Origin: Acidimicrobiia bacterium
Lineage (GTDB): Bacteria; Actinomycetota; Acidimicrobiia; Acidimicrobiales; CATQHL01
Assembly: GCA_009835395.1 (NCBI GenBank)
Contig: VXXM01000079.1
Location: forward strand, 20,747-84,746
Direction: 5' to 3'
DNA length: 64,000 bases
Part shown: positions 1-8,893 of the stretch, piece after piece
How the letters are laid out: the number at the start of each line of letters is the position of its first letter
Numbering within the stretch: the first letter of the stretch is position 1
Made by a program: the position numbers and the translations under genes
Notes under the pieces: generated by a model
Seen by the model: only the letters and a program-made list of their open reading frames with translations
Told to the model about the DNA's origin: nothing
Database searches by the model: none

Positions 1-536
1 GCTTCGGGGACGGGCCGTTCGACTTCGCCGGGGAGTACTACACCGTCCAGGGGCTCGACGCCGGGCCCCAGCCCGTCCAGCGCCCGCGCCCGCCGCTGCT
101 GATGGCCGGCGGCGGCCCGAGGATGCTGACGCTGGCGGCGCAGCGAGCCGACATCGTGGCGGTCAACGTCAACCTGCGCAGCGGCGTGATGAGCGAGAGC
201 GTGGCGGCCAACGCCACAGCCGAGGCGACCGACGAGAAAGTGGCGCTCGTGCGCGAGGTCGCCGGCGCCCGCTTCGCCGACATCGAACTCAGCGTCGGCG
301 TGTTCATAGCCAGCATCGTCGACGACCGCCACGGCTTCGCCGCCGATCTGGCTCCCGCCTTCGGGATCACCGTCGAGCAGGCCCTCGGATCGCCCCACGC
401 CCTATTCGGCACGGTCGAGGAGTGCATCGCCGCCCTCGAGGAACGCCGCGATCGCTGGGGCCTCTCCTACGTCACCATCCCCGCCGAGACCGCCGTGGAG
501 TTCGCCCCCGTCATCGAACGCCTCACCGGCCGCTAG
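1..536 (+). CDS. LLM-class F420-dependent oxidoreductase, C-terminal part (5' end outside window)
   Basis: An open frame from base 3 runs into the window and stops at TAG 534-536, leaving about 177 residues. It contains a proline-rich stretch ending in PVQRPRPPLLMAGGGPRML and then AADIV-like residues, here QRADIVAVN. That pattern is typical of the C-terminal half of luciferase-like monooxygenases that use reduced F420 or FMN, where the glycine-rich turn lies at the end of the TIM barrel. Family membership is established knowledge; the substrate is unknown. The in-frame ATG at 102 is internal and not a start. The gene is followed by a 104 bp gap before a co-directional hydroxylase. Confidence 0.85.
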   Translation, partial: FGDGPFDFAGEYYTVQGLDAGPQPVQRPRPPLLMAGGGPRMLTLAAQRADIVAVNVNLRSGVMSESVAANATAEATDEKVALVREVAGARFADIELSVGVFIASIVDDRHGFAADLAPAFGITVEQALGSPHALFGTVEECIAALEERRDRWGLSYVTIPAETAVEFAPVIERLTGR

Positions 537-640
537 GACCGGAACTCCCGCGGCGCAGCGGAGTCCGGTACTGTCAAACTGTCAGCAGGCGGCGTGACGT
601 CTGCTGAGCGGAGTCAACTGCAGCCAGTGGGGATGGGCGA

Positions 641-1633
641 ATGGCGAGGGCTCAGGGATACGTGCCGGACGGCATGCCGATGGAGCCGCCAAGGTTCCTG
701 ACTAGGCCCTCGGAGTCGCTGGGGAACGTCACCAAGCTCACGAAGCTGATGCTGTGGCCCTACGGGCTGTTCTACATCGGGCTTTCGGTGGTGATCTGGA
801 ACTACTTCACGCCGGCGTTGGCGCGTATGGAACGCTTCGAGATCGGTTGGGTGGCCGAGATCTACGTGCGCAACCTCGTCATGGTGGCGGTGTGGGTGAG
901 CGCCATCCACTTCTGGCTCTACGTGCGACGGGCGCAGGGGATGCGGTTCAAGTACGACGGGCAGTGGCTCAGCACCAGAGCCCGCCGCTTCCTGTGGCGC
1001 AACCAGGCGTGGGACAACGCCTTCTGGAGCCTCGCCAGCGCACCCGTCTTCTGGACCTTCTGGGAGGCACTTCTCTACTGGTGCTACGCCAACGAGTACA
1101 TCCCGCACGTCCGCTGGAGCGACGGGGCGGGTTGGGTCGTCTACCTGGTGGTGATGACGGTCTTCTCGTTCTGGCTGGTGGCCGGCTACTTCTACGTGAC
1201 CCACCGGTTCCTGCACACCCGGCCCATGTACCGGTGGGCCCACTACCTCCACCACAAGAACGTCAACACCGGGCCGTGGTCGGGCCTGTCGATGCACCCG
1301 GTCGAGCACCTGCTCTACTTCTCGACGCCGGTGTTCTTCCTGTTCATCCCCGCCAACCCGTTCATCATCATCGTCACGCAGATCTTCACCGGTCTGGCCC
1401 CGTCGCTGGGCCACTCCAACTTCGACCGGATCGTGGTCGCCGGCGACCGCACCCTCCCGGCCGGCGACTACTTCCACGACCTGCACCACAAGTACTTCGA
1501 GTGCAACTACGGCACCCCGGTCGTCCCCGTCGACGCCTGGGTCGGCACCTGGCACGACGGCTCCGCCGAGGCCCACGAACGGATGCGAGCCCGCCGGGAG
1601 GCCGCCGGCCACCTCGCCCGCAAAGGCGACTGA
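641..1633 (+). CDS. Fatty acid hydroxylase / sterol desaturase family membrane protein
   Basis: 330 residues. Hydrophobic segments lie near 40-56, 75-95, 165-185 and 228-248. The di-iron histidine clusters of the fatty acid hydroxylase superfamily are visible: HRFLH (188-192), HYLHH (201-205), HPVEH (219-223) and HDLHH (279-283). Members use O2 and a di-iron centre to hydroxylate or desaturate lipids, sterols or carotenoids at the membrane; the substrate here cannot be read from sequence. The ATG at 641 gives the N-terminus MARAQGYVPD with no strong Shine-Dalgarno. A close paralog lies at 3602-4579, with long identical blocks around the second and third His clusters, so the two arose by duplication. 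Confidence 0.9.
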   Translation: MARAQGYVPDGMPMEPPRFLTRPSESLGNVTKLTKLMLWPYGLFYIGLSVVIWNYFTPALARMERFEIGWVAEIYVRNLVMVAVWVSAIHFWLYVRRAQGMRFKYDGQWLSTRARRFLWRNQAWDNAFWSLASAPVFWTFWEALLYWCYANEYIPHVRWSDGAGWVVYLVVMTVFSFWLVAGYFYVTHRFLHTRPMYRWAHYLHHKNVNTGPWSGLSMHPVEHLLYFSTPVFFLFIPANPFIIIVTQIFTGLAPSLGHSNFDRIVVAGDRTLPAGDYFHDLHHKYFECNYGTPVVPVDAWVGTWHDGSAEAHERMRARREAAGHLARKGD

Positions 1634-1766
1634 CCACACCGGGCCGGTGCCGGTGTTGGGCCGCCCGGTCCGGTGCACCCGTGGCCGCCACTCGGGCAGC
1701 TTCTACGCTCGGGGATGTGACCCACCCGATCGCATCGCTGCCGTTGCCGGCCGGCGGGAGGGCGGC

Positions 1767-3107
1767 GTGGCCATAGATCTACCCCTGCTGGATGTCTTCG
1801 GCGAGGCGCGGTTCGTGGAGGCTTTCGCCGCGGATCGGACCATCGGGGCCTGGCTCGATGTCGAGGTGGCGCTGGCGCGGGCGCAGGCCGAAGCCGGCGT
1901 GATTCCCGACTCAGCGGCCGAGACGATCCGGGTGGAGCTCGAATCGGTCGAGATCGATCACGAGCAACTGGAGGAGGGCGCCCGGCTCGTGGGGTACCCG
2001 ATCCTGCCGCTGTTGCAGCAGCTCGGCCGATCGCATCCCGATGTGGCGTCGTGGCTGCACTTCGGTGCCACCACGCAGGACATCATGGACACGGCGCTGG
2101 TGATCCTGCTGCGCGACGCCTGCAGGGGCATCGCCCACGTCGGCGTCGAGTTGGGCGACACCCTGGCTGCGCTCGCCGAGTCCCACAGGGCTACGCCGAT
2201 GGCCGGCCGGACGCACGGCCAGCAGGCCGTGCCGATCACCTTCGGCATGAAGGTCGCCGGCTGGCTGGAGGAGATCGCCCGCTCGCTGGCGCGCCTCGGC
2301 GAGGCGCGGGCGGCCGCCGAGGTGGTCCAGCTGTACGGTGCGGCAGGCACGTCGGCGGCCTATGGGCCCCTCAGCGCCGCCACGCGCCGGCGCACGGCGG
2401 AGATCCTGGGTCTGGGTTGCGACGACGTGCCGTGGCACAGCGTCCGAGACCGCCTTGCGCAGGTAGCCGCCGGCCTGGGCGTGCTGGCCGCGGCGACGAG
2501 CCGGATCGCCCTGGAGGTCATCGACCTGGCTCGCAGCGAGATCGCCGAGGTACGCGAGGGCGGTGGCCGGCTGGCCGGGGCGTCCTCCACGATGCCCCAG
2601 AAGGCGAATCCCATCCTCTCCGAGACCATCGTGGGGCTCAGCGGGATGGCCGGCGCGCTTGCCGCCGTGCCGCTACGCGCCATGACCGGTCGCCACGAGC
2701 GGTCGGCGGGGGAGTGGCAGATGGAGTGGGACTCGTTGCCGCTGCTCGTTGCCTATACCGGCAGCTCGCTGGCCCGCTGCGGCGATCTGGTCGCCGGGCT
2801 GTATGTGGACCGTGCCAGGATGGCGGCCAACCTGGACATCGATGGGGGCCTGATCATGGCCGAGGCGCTCATGATCCGCCTCGCCCCGCTGCTGGGGCGT
2901 CAAGAGGCCCACGACGTTGTCTACGACCTGTCGGCGGCGGCTCGGGACTCCGGCGTGCCGCTGGCAGAGGCTGCCAGGTCGTTCCTCGCAGACCGGGGTT
3001 TGGCGGAGCAGGCGGACCTCGAACCGGCGAGCTACCTCGGCGAGGCCGAGGCGATCGTCGACACCGCCGTCGAGCGCTGGCGCAGCGCGCGCCGGCCAGA
3101 GGTGTGA
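1767..3107 (+). CDS. Fumarase/aspartase-superfamily lyase, PcaB or adenylosuccinate-lyase-like
   Basis: About 446 residues from a GTG at 1767, chosen because a GGGAGG-type ribosome site precedes it and the upstream in-frame residues look non-coding. The superfamily signature GASSTMPQKANP is at residues 271-282, the mobile loop that carries the catalytic serine. GRTHGQQ with His150 and HFGATTQD (98-105) are the other conserved active-site blocks. The order and length fit 3-carboxy-cis,cis-muconate cycloisomerase (protocatechuate branch) slightly better than purine-pathway PurB, because of the PITFGMKVAGW segment. No other pca genes are nearby, so the substrate is uncertain. It sits between two paralogous hydroxylases in the same direction as both. 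Confidence 0.85.
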   Translation: MAIDLPLLDVFGEARFVEAFAADRTIGAWLDVEVALARAQAEAGVIPDSAAETIRVELESVEIDHEQLEEGARLVGYPILPLLQQLGRSHPDVASWLHFGATTQDIMDTALVILLRDACRGIAHVGVELGDTLAALAESHRATPMAGRTHGQQAVPITFGMKVAGWLEEIARSLARLGEARAAAEVVQLYGAAGTSAAYGPLSAATRRRTAEILGLGCDDVPWHSVRDRLAQVAAGLGVLAAATSRIALEVIDLARSEIAEVREGGGRLAGASSTMPQKANPILSETIVGLSGMAGALAAVPLRAMTGRHERSAGEWQMEWDSLPLLVAYTGSSLARCGDLVAGLYVDRARMAANLDIDGGLIMAEALMIRLAPLLGRQEAHDVVYDLSAAARDSGVPLAEAARSFLADRGLAEQADLEPASYLGEAEAIVDTAVERWRSARRPEV

Positions 3108-3132
3108 CCGGCGCCGACCGCGCTCGATCGGG

Positions 3133-3480
3133 TCACTCGATGGCGGCCTCCACGGCGGCATCCGCCAGAGCCCCCAGCAGGTCGATCACTGCGAAGGCCT
3201 TGCCTTCGGAGATCGCGTCGAGCGGCCTCATGCCTTCGAGTTCGGGCTGGGGCGACCGCAGCCAGCTTCGCGCCTCGCGGTCGGGCATCGCCTTGCGGGC
3301 GAGATCCACGACGGCGCGCAACTCGAGGAGCCGCTCTTCCACGTCGCGACGGACGGTGGCCCCTCGATAGCGCCAGCGGACGACGTTGCGCTTGCTGGTC
3401 CGGGTGACCTGTGCGAGGTCTCCCACGGTCAGCACCCCCCCGGCGCACACGTTGTCCAGCAGCGATCTGATCGTCGTCAT
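3133..3480 (-). CDS. MbcA/ParS/Xre-type antitoxin-like protein, orphan
   Basis: 115 residues. The ATG at 3480 was chosen over the longer frame because AAGGAGG lies just upstream on the minus strand. An N-terminal helix-turn-helix-like part (LTVGDLAQVTRTSKRNVVRW) is followed by a C-terminal part resembling the DUF2384 toxin-binding domain, with the tell-tale WLRSPQPELEGMRPLDAI segment. Such proteins are normally the antitoxin of a RES-domain NAD-degrading toxin. No RES gene is adjacent: the neighbours are the lyase (convergent, 25 bp away) and the divergent hydroxylase. It may be a solitary regulator or a remnant. Family assignment is by motif; function is inference. Confidence 0.6.
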   Translation of the reverse strand: MTTIRSLLDNVCAGGVLTVGDLAQVTRTSKRNVVRWRYRGATVRRDVEERLLELRAVVDLARKAMPDREARSWLRSPQPELEGMRPLDAISEGKAFAVIDLLGALADAAVEAAIE

Positions 3481-3601
3481 CGTTGCGGTCCTCCTTCTGC
3501 GCAGCGGACCCTGGCGGGACACATACGTTGGCACAATTCAGGCGGGCGAGGGGCGGCTGGTACGATCGGCAAGCCGCGGATCGGCTAGGGGGACGTTGGC
3601 C

Positions 3602-4579
3602 ATGGAGCGGATCGCGGGATACGAGCCGGCAGACGCCATCCCGATGCTTCCGCCCACGCTGCGGGGTGGACCACGGAAGGCGCTGCGCACCGTCTGGGAC
3701 CTCGTTTGGATGACGATGTGGCCCTACGGGTTCGTCTACGCCGGCCTGGCGGCGTTGGTGTGGAACGTCTTCACGCCCGCCATGGAGCGCATGGAGCGGT
3801 TCGCGGTCGGCTGGATCGCCGAGATCTACCTGCGCAACGTGGTGCTGCTGCTGGTCTCGGCGGGTGGTCTCCATCTCTGGCTCTACGTGCGCCGGGCGCA
3901 GGGCAAGGACTACAAGTACGACTACCGGTGGCCGCGCAAGAGGAGTCGCCGCTTCCTCTGGCGCAGCCAGACCCGGGACAACATGTTCTGGGCGCTCACC
4001 AGCGGTGCCTTCTTCTGGACGGCCTACGAGGCCTTGCTTCTTTGGGCGTACGCCAACGACCACATCGCGCGGGTGGATTGGGGTGACGGCCCGGGTTGGG
4101 TCGTCTACCTGCTTGCGATGACGGTCGTGCCGTTCTTCCTGGTCACGGCGTGGTTCTATGTGACCCACCGGCTGCTGCACACCCGTCCCCTCTACCGCTG
4201 GGCGCACTACCTGCATCACAAGAACGTGAACACCGGACCGTGGTCGGGGCTCTCGATGCACCCCGTCGAGCACCTGCTCTACTTCTCCACGGTGCTGTTC
4301 TTCATGGTCATCCCGGTGAGCCCGTTCGTCGTCATTCTCACGAACCTCTTCACCGCCATGGATCCGGCTCGAGGTCACTGCGGCTTCGATCGCTTCGAGA
4401 TCGGCTACGGCCGCACGATGCCCGCGGGCACCTACTACCACGACCTGCACCACAAGTACTTCGAGTGCAACTACGGCTTGCAAGTGATCCCCATAGACGC
4501 CTGGATGGGCACCTGGCACGACGGCTCGCCCGAGGCGCACGAACGCATGCGGGCCCGCCTGGAGGCCACTCGGCGCTGA
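3602..4579 (+). CDS. Fatty acid hydroxylase / sterol desaturase family membrane protein, paralog 2
   Basis: 325 residues from ATG 3602 (MERIAGYEPA); the open frame extends further upstream but the extra 72 residues lack any match to the paralog. It has the same His clusters as the copy at 641-1633 (HRLLH, HYLHH, HPVEH, HDLHH), the same hydrophobic pattern and an almost unchanged block from YRWAHYLHHKN to HLLYFS. By eye roughly two thirds of positions are identical over the shared core, with the N-terminal 30 residues unrelated. Expected to be a di-iron O2-dependent lipid or terpenoid hydroxylase in the cytoplasmic membrane. The 121 bp upstream (3481-3601) is a divergent promoter region shared with the antitoxin-like gene. 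Confidence 0.9.
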   Translation: MERIAGYEPADAIPMLPPTLRGGPRKALRTVWDLVWMTMWPYGFVYAGLAALVWNVFTPAMERMERFAVGWIAEIYLRNVVLLLVSAGGLHLWLYVRRAQGKDYKYDYRWPRKRSRRFLWRSQTRDNMFWALTSGAFFWTAYEALLLWAYANDHIARVDWGDGPGWVVYLLAMTVVPFFLVTAWFYVTHRLLHTRPLYRWAHYLHHKNVNTGPWSGLSMHPVEHLLYFSTVLFFMVIPVSPFVVILTNLFTAMDPARGHCGFDRFEIGYGRTMPAGTYYHDLHHKYFECNYGLQVIPIDAWMGTWHDGSPEAHERMRARLEATRR

Positions 4580-4592
4580 GCGTGGCGGCGGG

Positions 4593-6059
4593 CTAACCCG
4601 GCGGCCGCCCCTCGGCGGCACGGACCAACCGCTTGGCCAGCAGCCGGAAGATCACCGAGTGGACCGGGTACAGCGCCCACCAGTACAGGCGTCCCAACAC
4701 CCCGCGGGGGTACATGCGAGCCAGTTGGTGCAAGGTCTGCCGGCCGTTCTCGGTGGCGATGTGCCACTCCAGGAAGGCCACGCCCGGCAGGCGCATCTCG
4801 GCGCGCAGCCGGAGTAGCCGCGCGGGATCGACGGCCTCGACGCGGAAGTAGTCCAGAGCGTCGCCCACACGCAGGTCGTCCGGATGGCGGCGGCCCCGTC
4901 GCATCCCGACCCCTCCGACGAGCGAGTCGAGCGCGCCACGCAACGCCCACAGGGGTTGGGCGACGTACCAGCCGCGGTCGCCCCCCACGCCCGAGATGGT
5001 GGCGAACAGCGCCTCGGTCGACGCGCCGGTGTGGAGCGCTCGCTCGTCACTGAGCACGGTCCCACCGGCCCAGGAGGGGTCCTGGGGCATGGGCTCTGCA
5101 ACGCTCCGCTCGGGTGAGCTGCCCGTCCAACTGGTCTGCACGTCGAGGTCCTGCACCCGCTGCAGCGCCCGGGTCAGTGCCTCGTCGAGTCCCACTGGCT
5201 CGTGGTCGACGAATTGCCGGATGTCCCGCTCGGGGCTCACGACCACATCGTTGATGAGGCTGTCCACCAGCGGTCGGGCCAGGCCGTAGGGCAGGGGCGT
5301 GACCAGCCGTACCCAGTGCGAGGACAGGCGCGGCGTCAGCACCGGGACCGGAAGGATGACCCGGGGTCGCAGCCCGGCTGCGCGGGCGTAGCGATCCATC
5401 ATCTTCCGGTAGGTGACCACATCCCGTCCGCCCACCTCCACGACGCGTCCCGCCAGCGCCTCGACCTGCGGAGCGGCAACCAGATAGTGCAGCACGTCAC
5501 CGATGGCGATCGGCTGGCAGCTGGTCAGGGTCACCCAGCGGGGACAGGTCATGGCCGGCAGCCGGTCGACGAGGTGGCGCAGCATCTCGAAGGAGGCGCT
5601 GCCCGAGCCGATGATGACCGCGGCCCGCAATTCGGTGACCGGCACTGCGCCGCCGGCCAGCACGCGCCCGACCTCGTGCCGGCTTGCCAGGTGGGGCGAG
5701 AGAGCGGCGGGATCGTCGGCGCCCAGCCCGCCGAGGTACACGATCCGTCTCACACCGGCGGCCTGCGCGGCCGCAGCGGTGTTGGCCGCGCCCAGCCGGT
5801 CGGTCTCGGCGAAGCGGTCGCTGTGACCCATGGCGTGCACCAGGTAGTACACCGCGTCGATGCCGGCGAAGCCCTGCTCGAGAGAGTCCCGGTCCCCGAC
5901 ATCGCCCCGCACCACCTCCACCTGCTCCCCCCAGCCGAAACCGCCGGCGCGCTCAGGGCGGCGCACGATGCAGCGCACGTCACCGCCGGCGTCCAGCAAC
6001 TGCGGCACCAGCCGTCCGCCGACGTACCCCGTGGCGCCCAGAACGGCGACGCGGATCAT
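4593..6059 (-). CDS. NmrA/YbjT-type SDR with C-terminal DUF2867 domain
   Basis: 488 residues. The N-terminal Rossmann fold begins LGATGYVGGRLV (GxxGxxG near 8-14) and continues through YLVHAMGHSD and YLGGLGAD, the pattern of extended/atypical short-chain dehydrogenases of the NmrA group. From about residue 335 a second domain (WYVAQPLWALRGALDSL, RHPDDLRVGDALDYFRV, LEWHI) matches the DUF2867 tail found fused to this SDR group. The active-site YxxxK motif is not obvious, as in regulatory or atypical members. It lies 49 bp downstream of mftD on the same strand, so it may be co-transcribed with the mycofactocin genes. Substrate unknown. Confidence 0.85.
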   Translation of the reverse strand: MIRVAVLGATGYVGGRLVPQLLDAGGDVRCIVRRPERAGGFGWGEQVEVVRGDVGDRDSLEQGFAGIDAVYYLVHAMGHSDRFAETDRLGAANTAAAAQAAGVRRIVYLGGLGADDPAALSPHLASRHEVGRVLAGGAVPVTELRAAVIIGSGSASFEMLRHLVDRLPAMTCPRWVTLTSCQPIAIGDVLHYLVAAPQVEALAGRVVEVGGRDVVTYRKMMDRYARAAGLRPRVILPVPVLTPRLSSHWVRLVTPLPYGLARPLVDSLINDVVVSPERDIRQFVDHEPVGLDEALTRALQRVQDLDVQTSWTGSSPERSVAEPMPQDPSWAGGTVLSDERALHTGASTEALFATISGVGGDRGWYVAQPLWALRGALDSLVGGVGMRRGRRHPDDLRVGDALDYFRVEAVDPARLLRLRAEMRLPGVAFLEWHIATENGRQTLHQLARMYPRGVLGRLYWWALYPVHSVIFRLLAKRLVRAAEGRPPG

Positions 6060-6108
6060 GGGCGGCGACGGTGGCCGGGGCGGTGGGCGGTCACACGTCC
6101 CGAGCGAT

Positions 6109-7287
6109 TCACTCCGAGGTGCCGGTGGTGATGCTGAAACCGGGTGGGATCAGGATGTCGTGAGGGGTGAGATCGGCGATCGAGTCGCGGCCGAGTCCCA
6201 GCAGCGCCGAGTCGATGCCGGCTCGGAGCACGTCCAGCACGTTCTCCACGCCGGCCCGGCCGTTTGCGGCCAGGCCCCACAGGCAGGCCCGACCGATGAG
6301 TACCGCCCGGGCCCCCAGGGCGACGGCCTTGACCACGTCTCCGCCCCGGCGGATACCCCCGTCGAGTAGGACCTCGACATCGTTGCCCACGGCGGCGGCG
6401 ATCGGCTGGAGCAGGCGAATGGTTGCCGGCGTCGTGTCGAGATTGTTGCCGCCGTGATTCGACACGGAGATAGCGGTGGCGCCGATGTCGGTGGCCCGCC
6501 GGGCGTCGTCGACGCGCACGATGCCCTTGATCATGCAGGGCCCGTCCCACTGCTGACGCAGCCACGCCAGGTCGTCCCAGGAGGGGGGCGGGGTCTGCAT
6601 CCACTCGCCGTAGGCGTCGAAGAAACCCGGCGACGCCTCGCCGGGGATCGCCATGTTCGGCACCGTCAGGTCCGGCAGCCGCCCAGCGCGCAGCCAGCGG
6701 CACAGCCAGCGGGGACGGCGGAGCACCTCGGGTGCCAGCCGCCGCATCGCCTCCAGGTTGATCCGCTGGGGGATGAACGGGCTTCCCCAGTCCCGGCTGT
6801 GCACGAAAGACCAGTCCAGCGTGACGATCAGCCCGACGGCGCCCGCCGAGCGGGCGCGTTCGAGTCGCTGCAGGATCCGGTCCCGTGACCCGCACCAGTA
6901 GATCTGGAACAGCGTCCGGGGGTTGGCGGCGACGACCTCTTCGATGGGCTTGCTGCCGAAGGCGCTGAGGCACATGACGGTTCCTCGGGCGGCGGCGGCA
7001 CCGGCGACGGCCACCTCGGCCTCGGGGTGGACGGCCTGCACGCCGGTCGGCGAGATCAGCACCGGCATCGAGACCGGCTGGCCCATGACGCTGGTGGACA
7101 GGTCGCGCCCGCCGGGCTTGCCGGCAACGGTCGGAGCGAACCCCAGCTCGCTGAACGCAGCCTCGTTGTCGCGCAGCGTGACGCCCGCCTCGGCGCCGGC
7201 CCGCAGCGCCGCGGCGACCGAGGCCGGCAGGGTGCGCTCGGCGCGCCGGCGGGCCACCGCCACCGACTCGAACCAGCCGCCGGCCAT
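6109..7287 (-). CDS. mftD: Mycofactocin system FMN-dependent oxidoreductase MftD
   Basis: 392 residues of the lactate-oxidase/glycolate-oxidase TIM-barrel family. Visible are SNHGGNNLD (active-site His plus substrate Arg region, with the Asn-Asn seen in MftD rather than the usual Gly-Arg), LLDGGIRRGGDVVKAVALGA (FMN phosphate site) and IGRACLWGLAANG. MftD oxidatively deaminates the cyclised Val-Tyr intermediate to pre-mycofactocin, which makes the redox-active cofactor. The start codon overlaps the mftC stop by one base (TGATG), so the two are translationally coupled. The assignment rests on these motifs and the gene order mftB-mftC-mftD. Confidence 0.92.
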   Translation of the reverse strand: MAGGWFESVAVARRRAERTLPASVAAALRAGAEAGVTLRDNEAAFSELGFAPTVAGKPGGRDLSTSVMGQPVSMPVLISPTGVQAVHPEAEVAVAGAAAARGTVMCLSAFGSKPIEEVVAANPRTLFQIYWCGSRDRILQRLERARSAGAVGLIVTLDWSFVHSRDWGSPFIPQRINLEAMRRLAPEVLRRPRWLCRWLRAGRLPDLTVPNMAIPGEASPGFFDAYGEWMQTPPPSWDDLAWLRQQWDGPCMIKGIVRVDDARRATDIGATAISVSNHGGNNLDTTPATIRLLQPIAAAVGNDVEVLLDGGIRRGGDVVKAVALGARAVLIGRACLWGLAANGRAGVENVLDVLRAGIDSALLGLGRDSIADLTPHDILIPPGFSITTGTSE

Positions 7288-8465
7288 CAGGCGCTCACGG
7301 TCGTGGCGAGGTCGGAGGGTGCCAGCGGGCTTTCGTCACAGGCCCGAGCGGGACGGCGCGGCAGGAGCCTCACCCGGGAGTGATCGGCTGAGGGTCGCGG
7401 TGCCGAGCCGGGCTCGACGGCTGCCAGCGCCACCGCGCCGTGGCCCTTGACACACTCGGGGTCGGGTCCGGCGAGCGGGAGGCCGGTGAAGAACTTCGCC
7501 GCCATGCAGCCGCCGCGGCAGGCGTCATATGCCGAGCACGTGCCGCAGGCGCCGGCGTCGGCAGGTTCGCGCAGCGAGCGGAACAGGTCCGCCTCGCGCC
7601 ACAGCCGCCCGAATCCGCCGGGGTCGCGCACGTTGCCGGCCAGGAAGGATTCGTGGATGGCGAACGGGCAGGCGTAGACGTCGCCGACGGGGTCGATGAG
7701 GCACACCACGCGCCCGGCGCCGCAGAGGTTCAGCCCGGGCAGCGGCTCGCCATAGCCGGCCAGGTGGAAGAACGAGTCACCGGTCAGGACCTCCTCCCCG
7801 TGCGCCAGCAGCCACCGATAGAGCATCTGCTGCTGCTCGCCGGTGGGGTGCAGTTCGCCCCAGACGTCCGCGCCGCGCCCCGACGGTCGCAGGCGGGTGA
7901 GCCGGAGTTGGGCGCCGTAGCGGTCGGCGAGCGCCTTCAGGTCGTCGACCTGGGGCAGGTTGTGGCGGGTGCAGACGACCGACAGCTTGAAGCCCCGCAC
8001 ACCGGCGGTGGCCAGATGCTCCATGGCGGCGAGCGCGGTGGCGAAGGTGCCCTCGCCGCGCACGGTGTCGTTGACCTCGGGGGTTGCGCCGTCGAGGGAG
8101 ATCTGCACGTCCAGGTAGTCGCTGCCGGCGATGCGCCGGGCGGACTCAGGGGTGATTCGCGAGCCGTTGGTGGAGAACTTGACCCCGACGTGGTGGGCGA
8201 CGGCGTAGTCGACGATCTCCCAGAAGTCGCTGCGGATCGTCGGTTCGCCCCCGCCGATGTTGACGTAGAACACCTGCATCGCCTCGAACTCGTCGATGAG
8301 CGCCTTGGCCTCGGCGGTGGACAGCTCGCGGGGGTCGCGCCGCCCCGAACTAGAAAGACAGTGCCGGCAGTCCAGGTTGCAGGCGTAGGTCAGCTCCCAG
8401 GTGAGGCAGATCGGCGCCTCCAGCCCGGCGGCGAAGTGCTCGACCAGCGGGGCCGCCACGCTCAC
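7287..8465 (-). CDS. mftC: Mycofactocin radical SAM maturase MftC
   Basis: 392 residues. The radical-SAM [4Fe-4S] motif CxxxCxxC is CNLDCRHC with Cys29, Cys33 and Cys36. A GGEPT motif follows (NIGGGEPTIRS). The C-terminal SPASM-type cysteines appear in NLCGAGRVVCLI, VYACPFA and CGTCSAYDACRGGC. MftC decarboxylates and crosslinks the C-terminal Val-Tyr of the precursor peptide MftA held by MftB. The start overlaps the mftB stop by 4 bp. The C-terminal ~45 residues (after VKGHGAVAL) are an extra, Arg/Pro/Ala-rich tail of unknown role. Confidence 0.93.
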   Translation of the reverse strand: MSVAAPLVEHFAAGLEAPICLTWELTYACNLDCRHCLSSSGRRDPRELSTAEAKALIDEFEAMQVFYVNIGGGEPTIRSDFWEIVDYAVAHHVGVKFSTNGSRITPESARRIAGSDYLDVQISLDGATPEVNDTVRGEGTFATALAAMEHLATAGVRGFKLSVVCTRHNLPQVDDLKALADRYGAQLRLTRLRPSGRGADVWGELHPTGEQQQMLYRWLLAHGEEVLTGDSFFHLAGYGEPLPGLNLCGAGRVVCLIDPVGDVYACPFAIHESFLAGNVRDPGGFGRLWREADLFRSLREPADAGACGTCSAYDACRGGCMAAKFFTGLPLAGPDPECVKGHGAVALAAVEPGSAPRPSADHSRVRLLPRRPARACDESPLAPSDLATTVSA

Positions 8466-8734
8466 GGGCGGCGCTCCTGCAGCATGTCCGTCTCCACCAG
8501 CCTCGCAAGCGCCCGCTCGAAGGCAGGAAGTGCCTCTTCGGCGACGCCCGCCTCGTCGCAGGCGGCCCGCGCCGTGGCCGAACCGTCGAGCCGCTCGAGG
8601 ACCTCCAGGAGCCGCCGATCCTTGAGGAACGACAGGCGCCGTGTGCCGAAGTGGTACAGCAGGGCGCCGAAACGCTCGGGCCGCACCGACACCTGCGGCG
8701 CGACGCCGAGCCGGCGATCCAGCACGGAGGTCAT
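8462..8734 (-). CDS. mftB: Mycofactocin precursor-binding protein MftB
   Basis: 90 residues from ATG 8734, preceded on the minus strand by an AGGAG site; the longer frame from 8806 has no such site. It contains VRPERFGALLYHFGTRRLSFLK, here split by position, a block highly typical of the RiPP-recognition protein MftB, which presents the MftA peptide to MftC. It is first in the leftward transcript. No frame coding for the MftA C-terminus (IDGMCGVY) is found in the 159 bp between this gene and the divergent methylase, which is unusual because mftA normally sits directly upstream. Confidence 0.92.
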   Translation of the reverse strand: MTSVLDRRLGVAPQVSVRPERFGALLYHFGTRRLSFLKDRRLLEVLERLDGSATARAACDEAGVAEEALPAFERALARLVETDMLQERRP

Positions 8735-8893
8735 GGTGCCAACTCCTGTCACAGTTACCGGGAGGTGCCGCTGATGGTACCCCTCACCGCCCGGAGGTCT
8801 CCGCAAGCCGGTCGGCCGGGGTCAGAGATTGTTCGTGGTGGATGTCCGGGAGGGTCGATCAGTCGTTGCTCCGTCGGGTGTAAACCTGCAGCT

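Noticed and set aside
3133..3480. Complete toxin-antitoxin pair
   Set aside because: No RES or other toxin frame is next to the antitoxin-like gene on either side.
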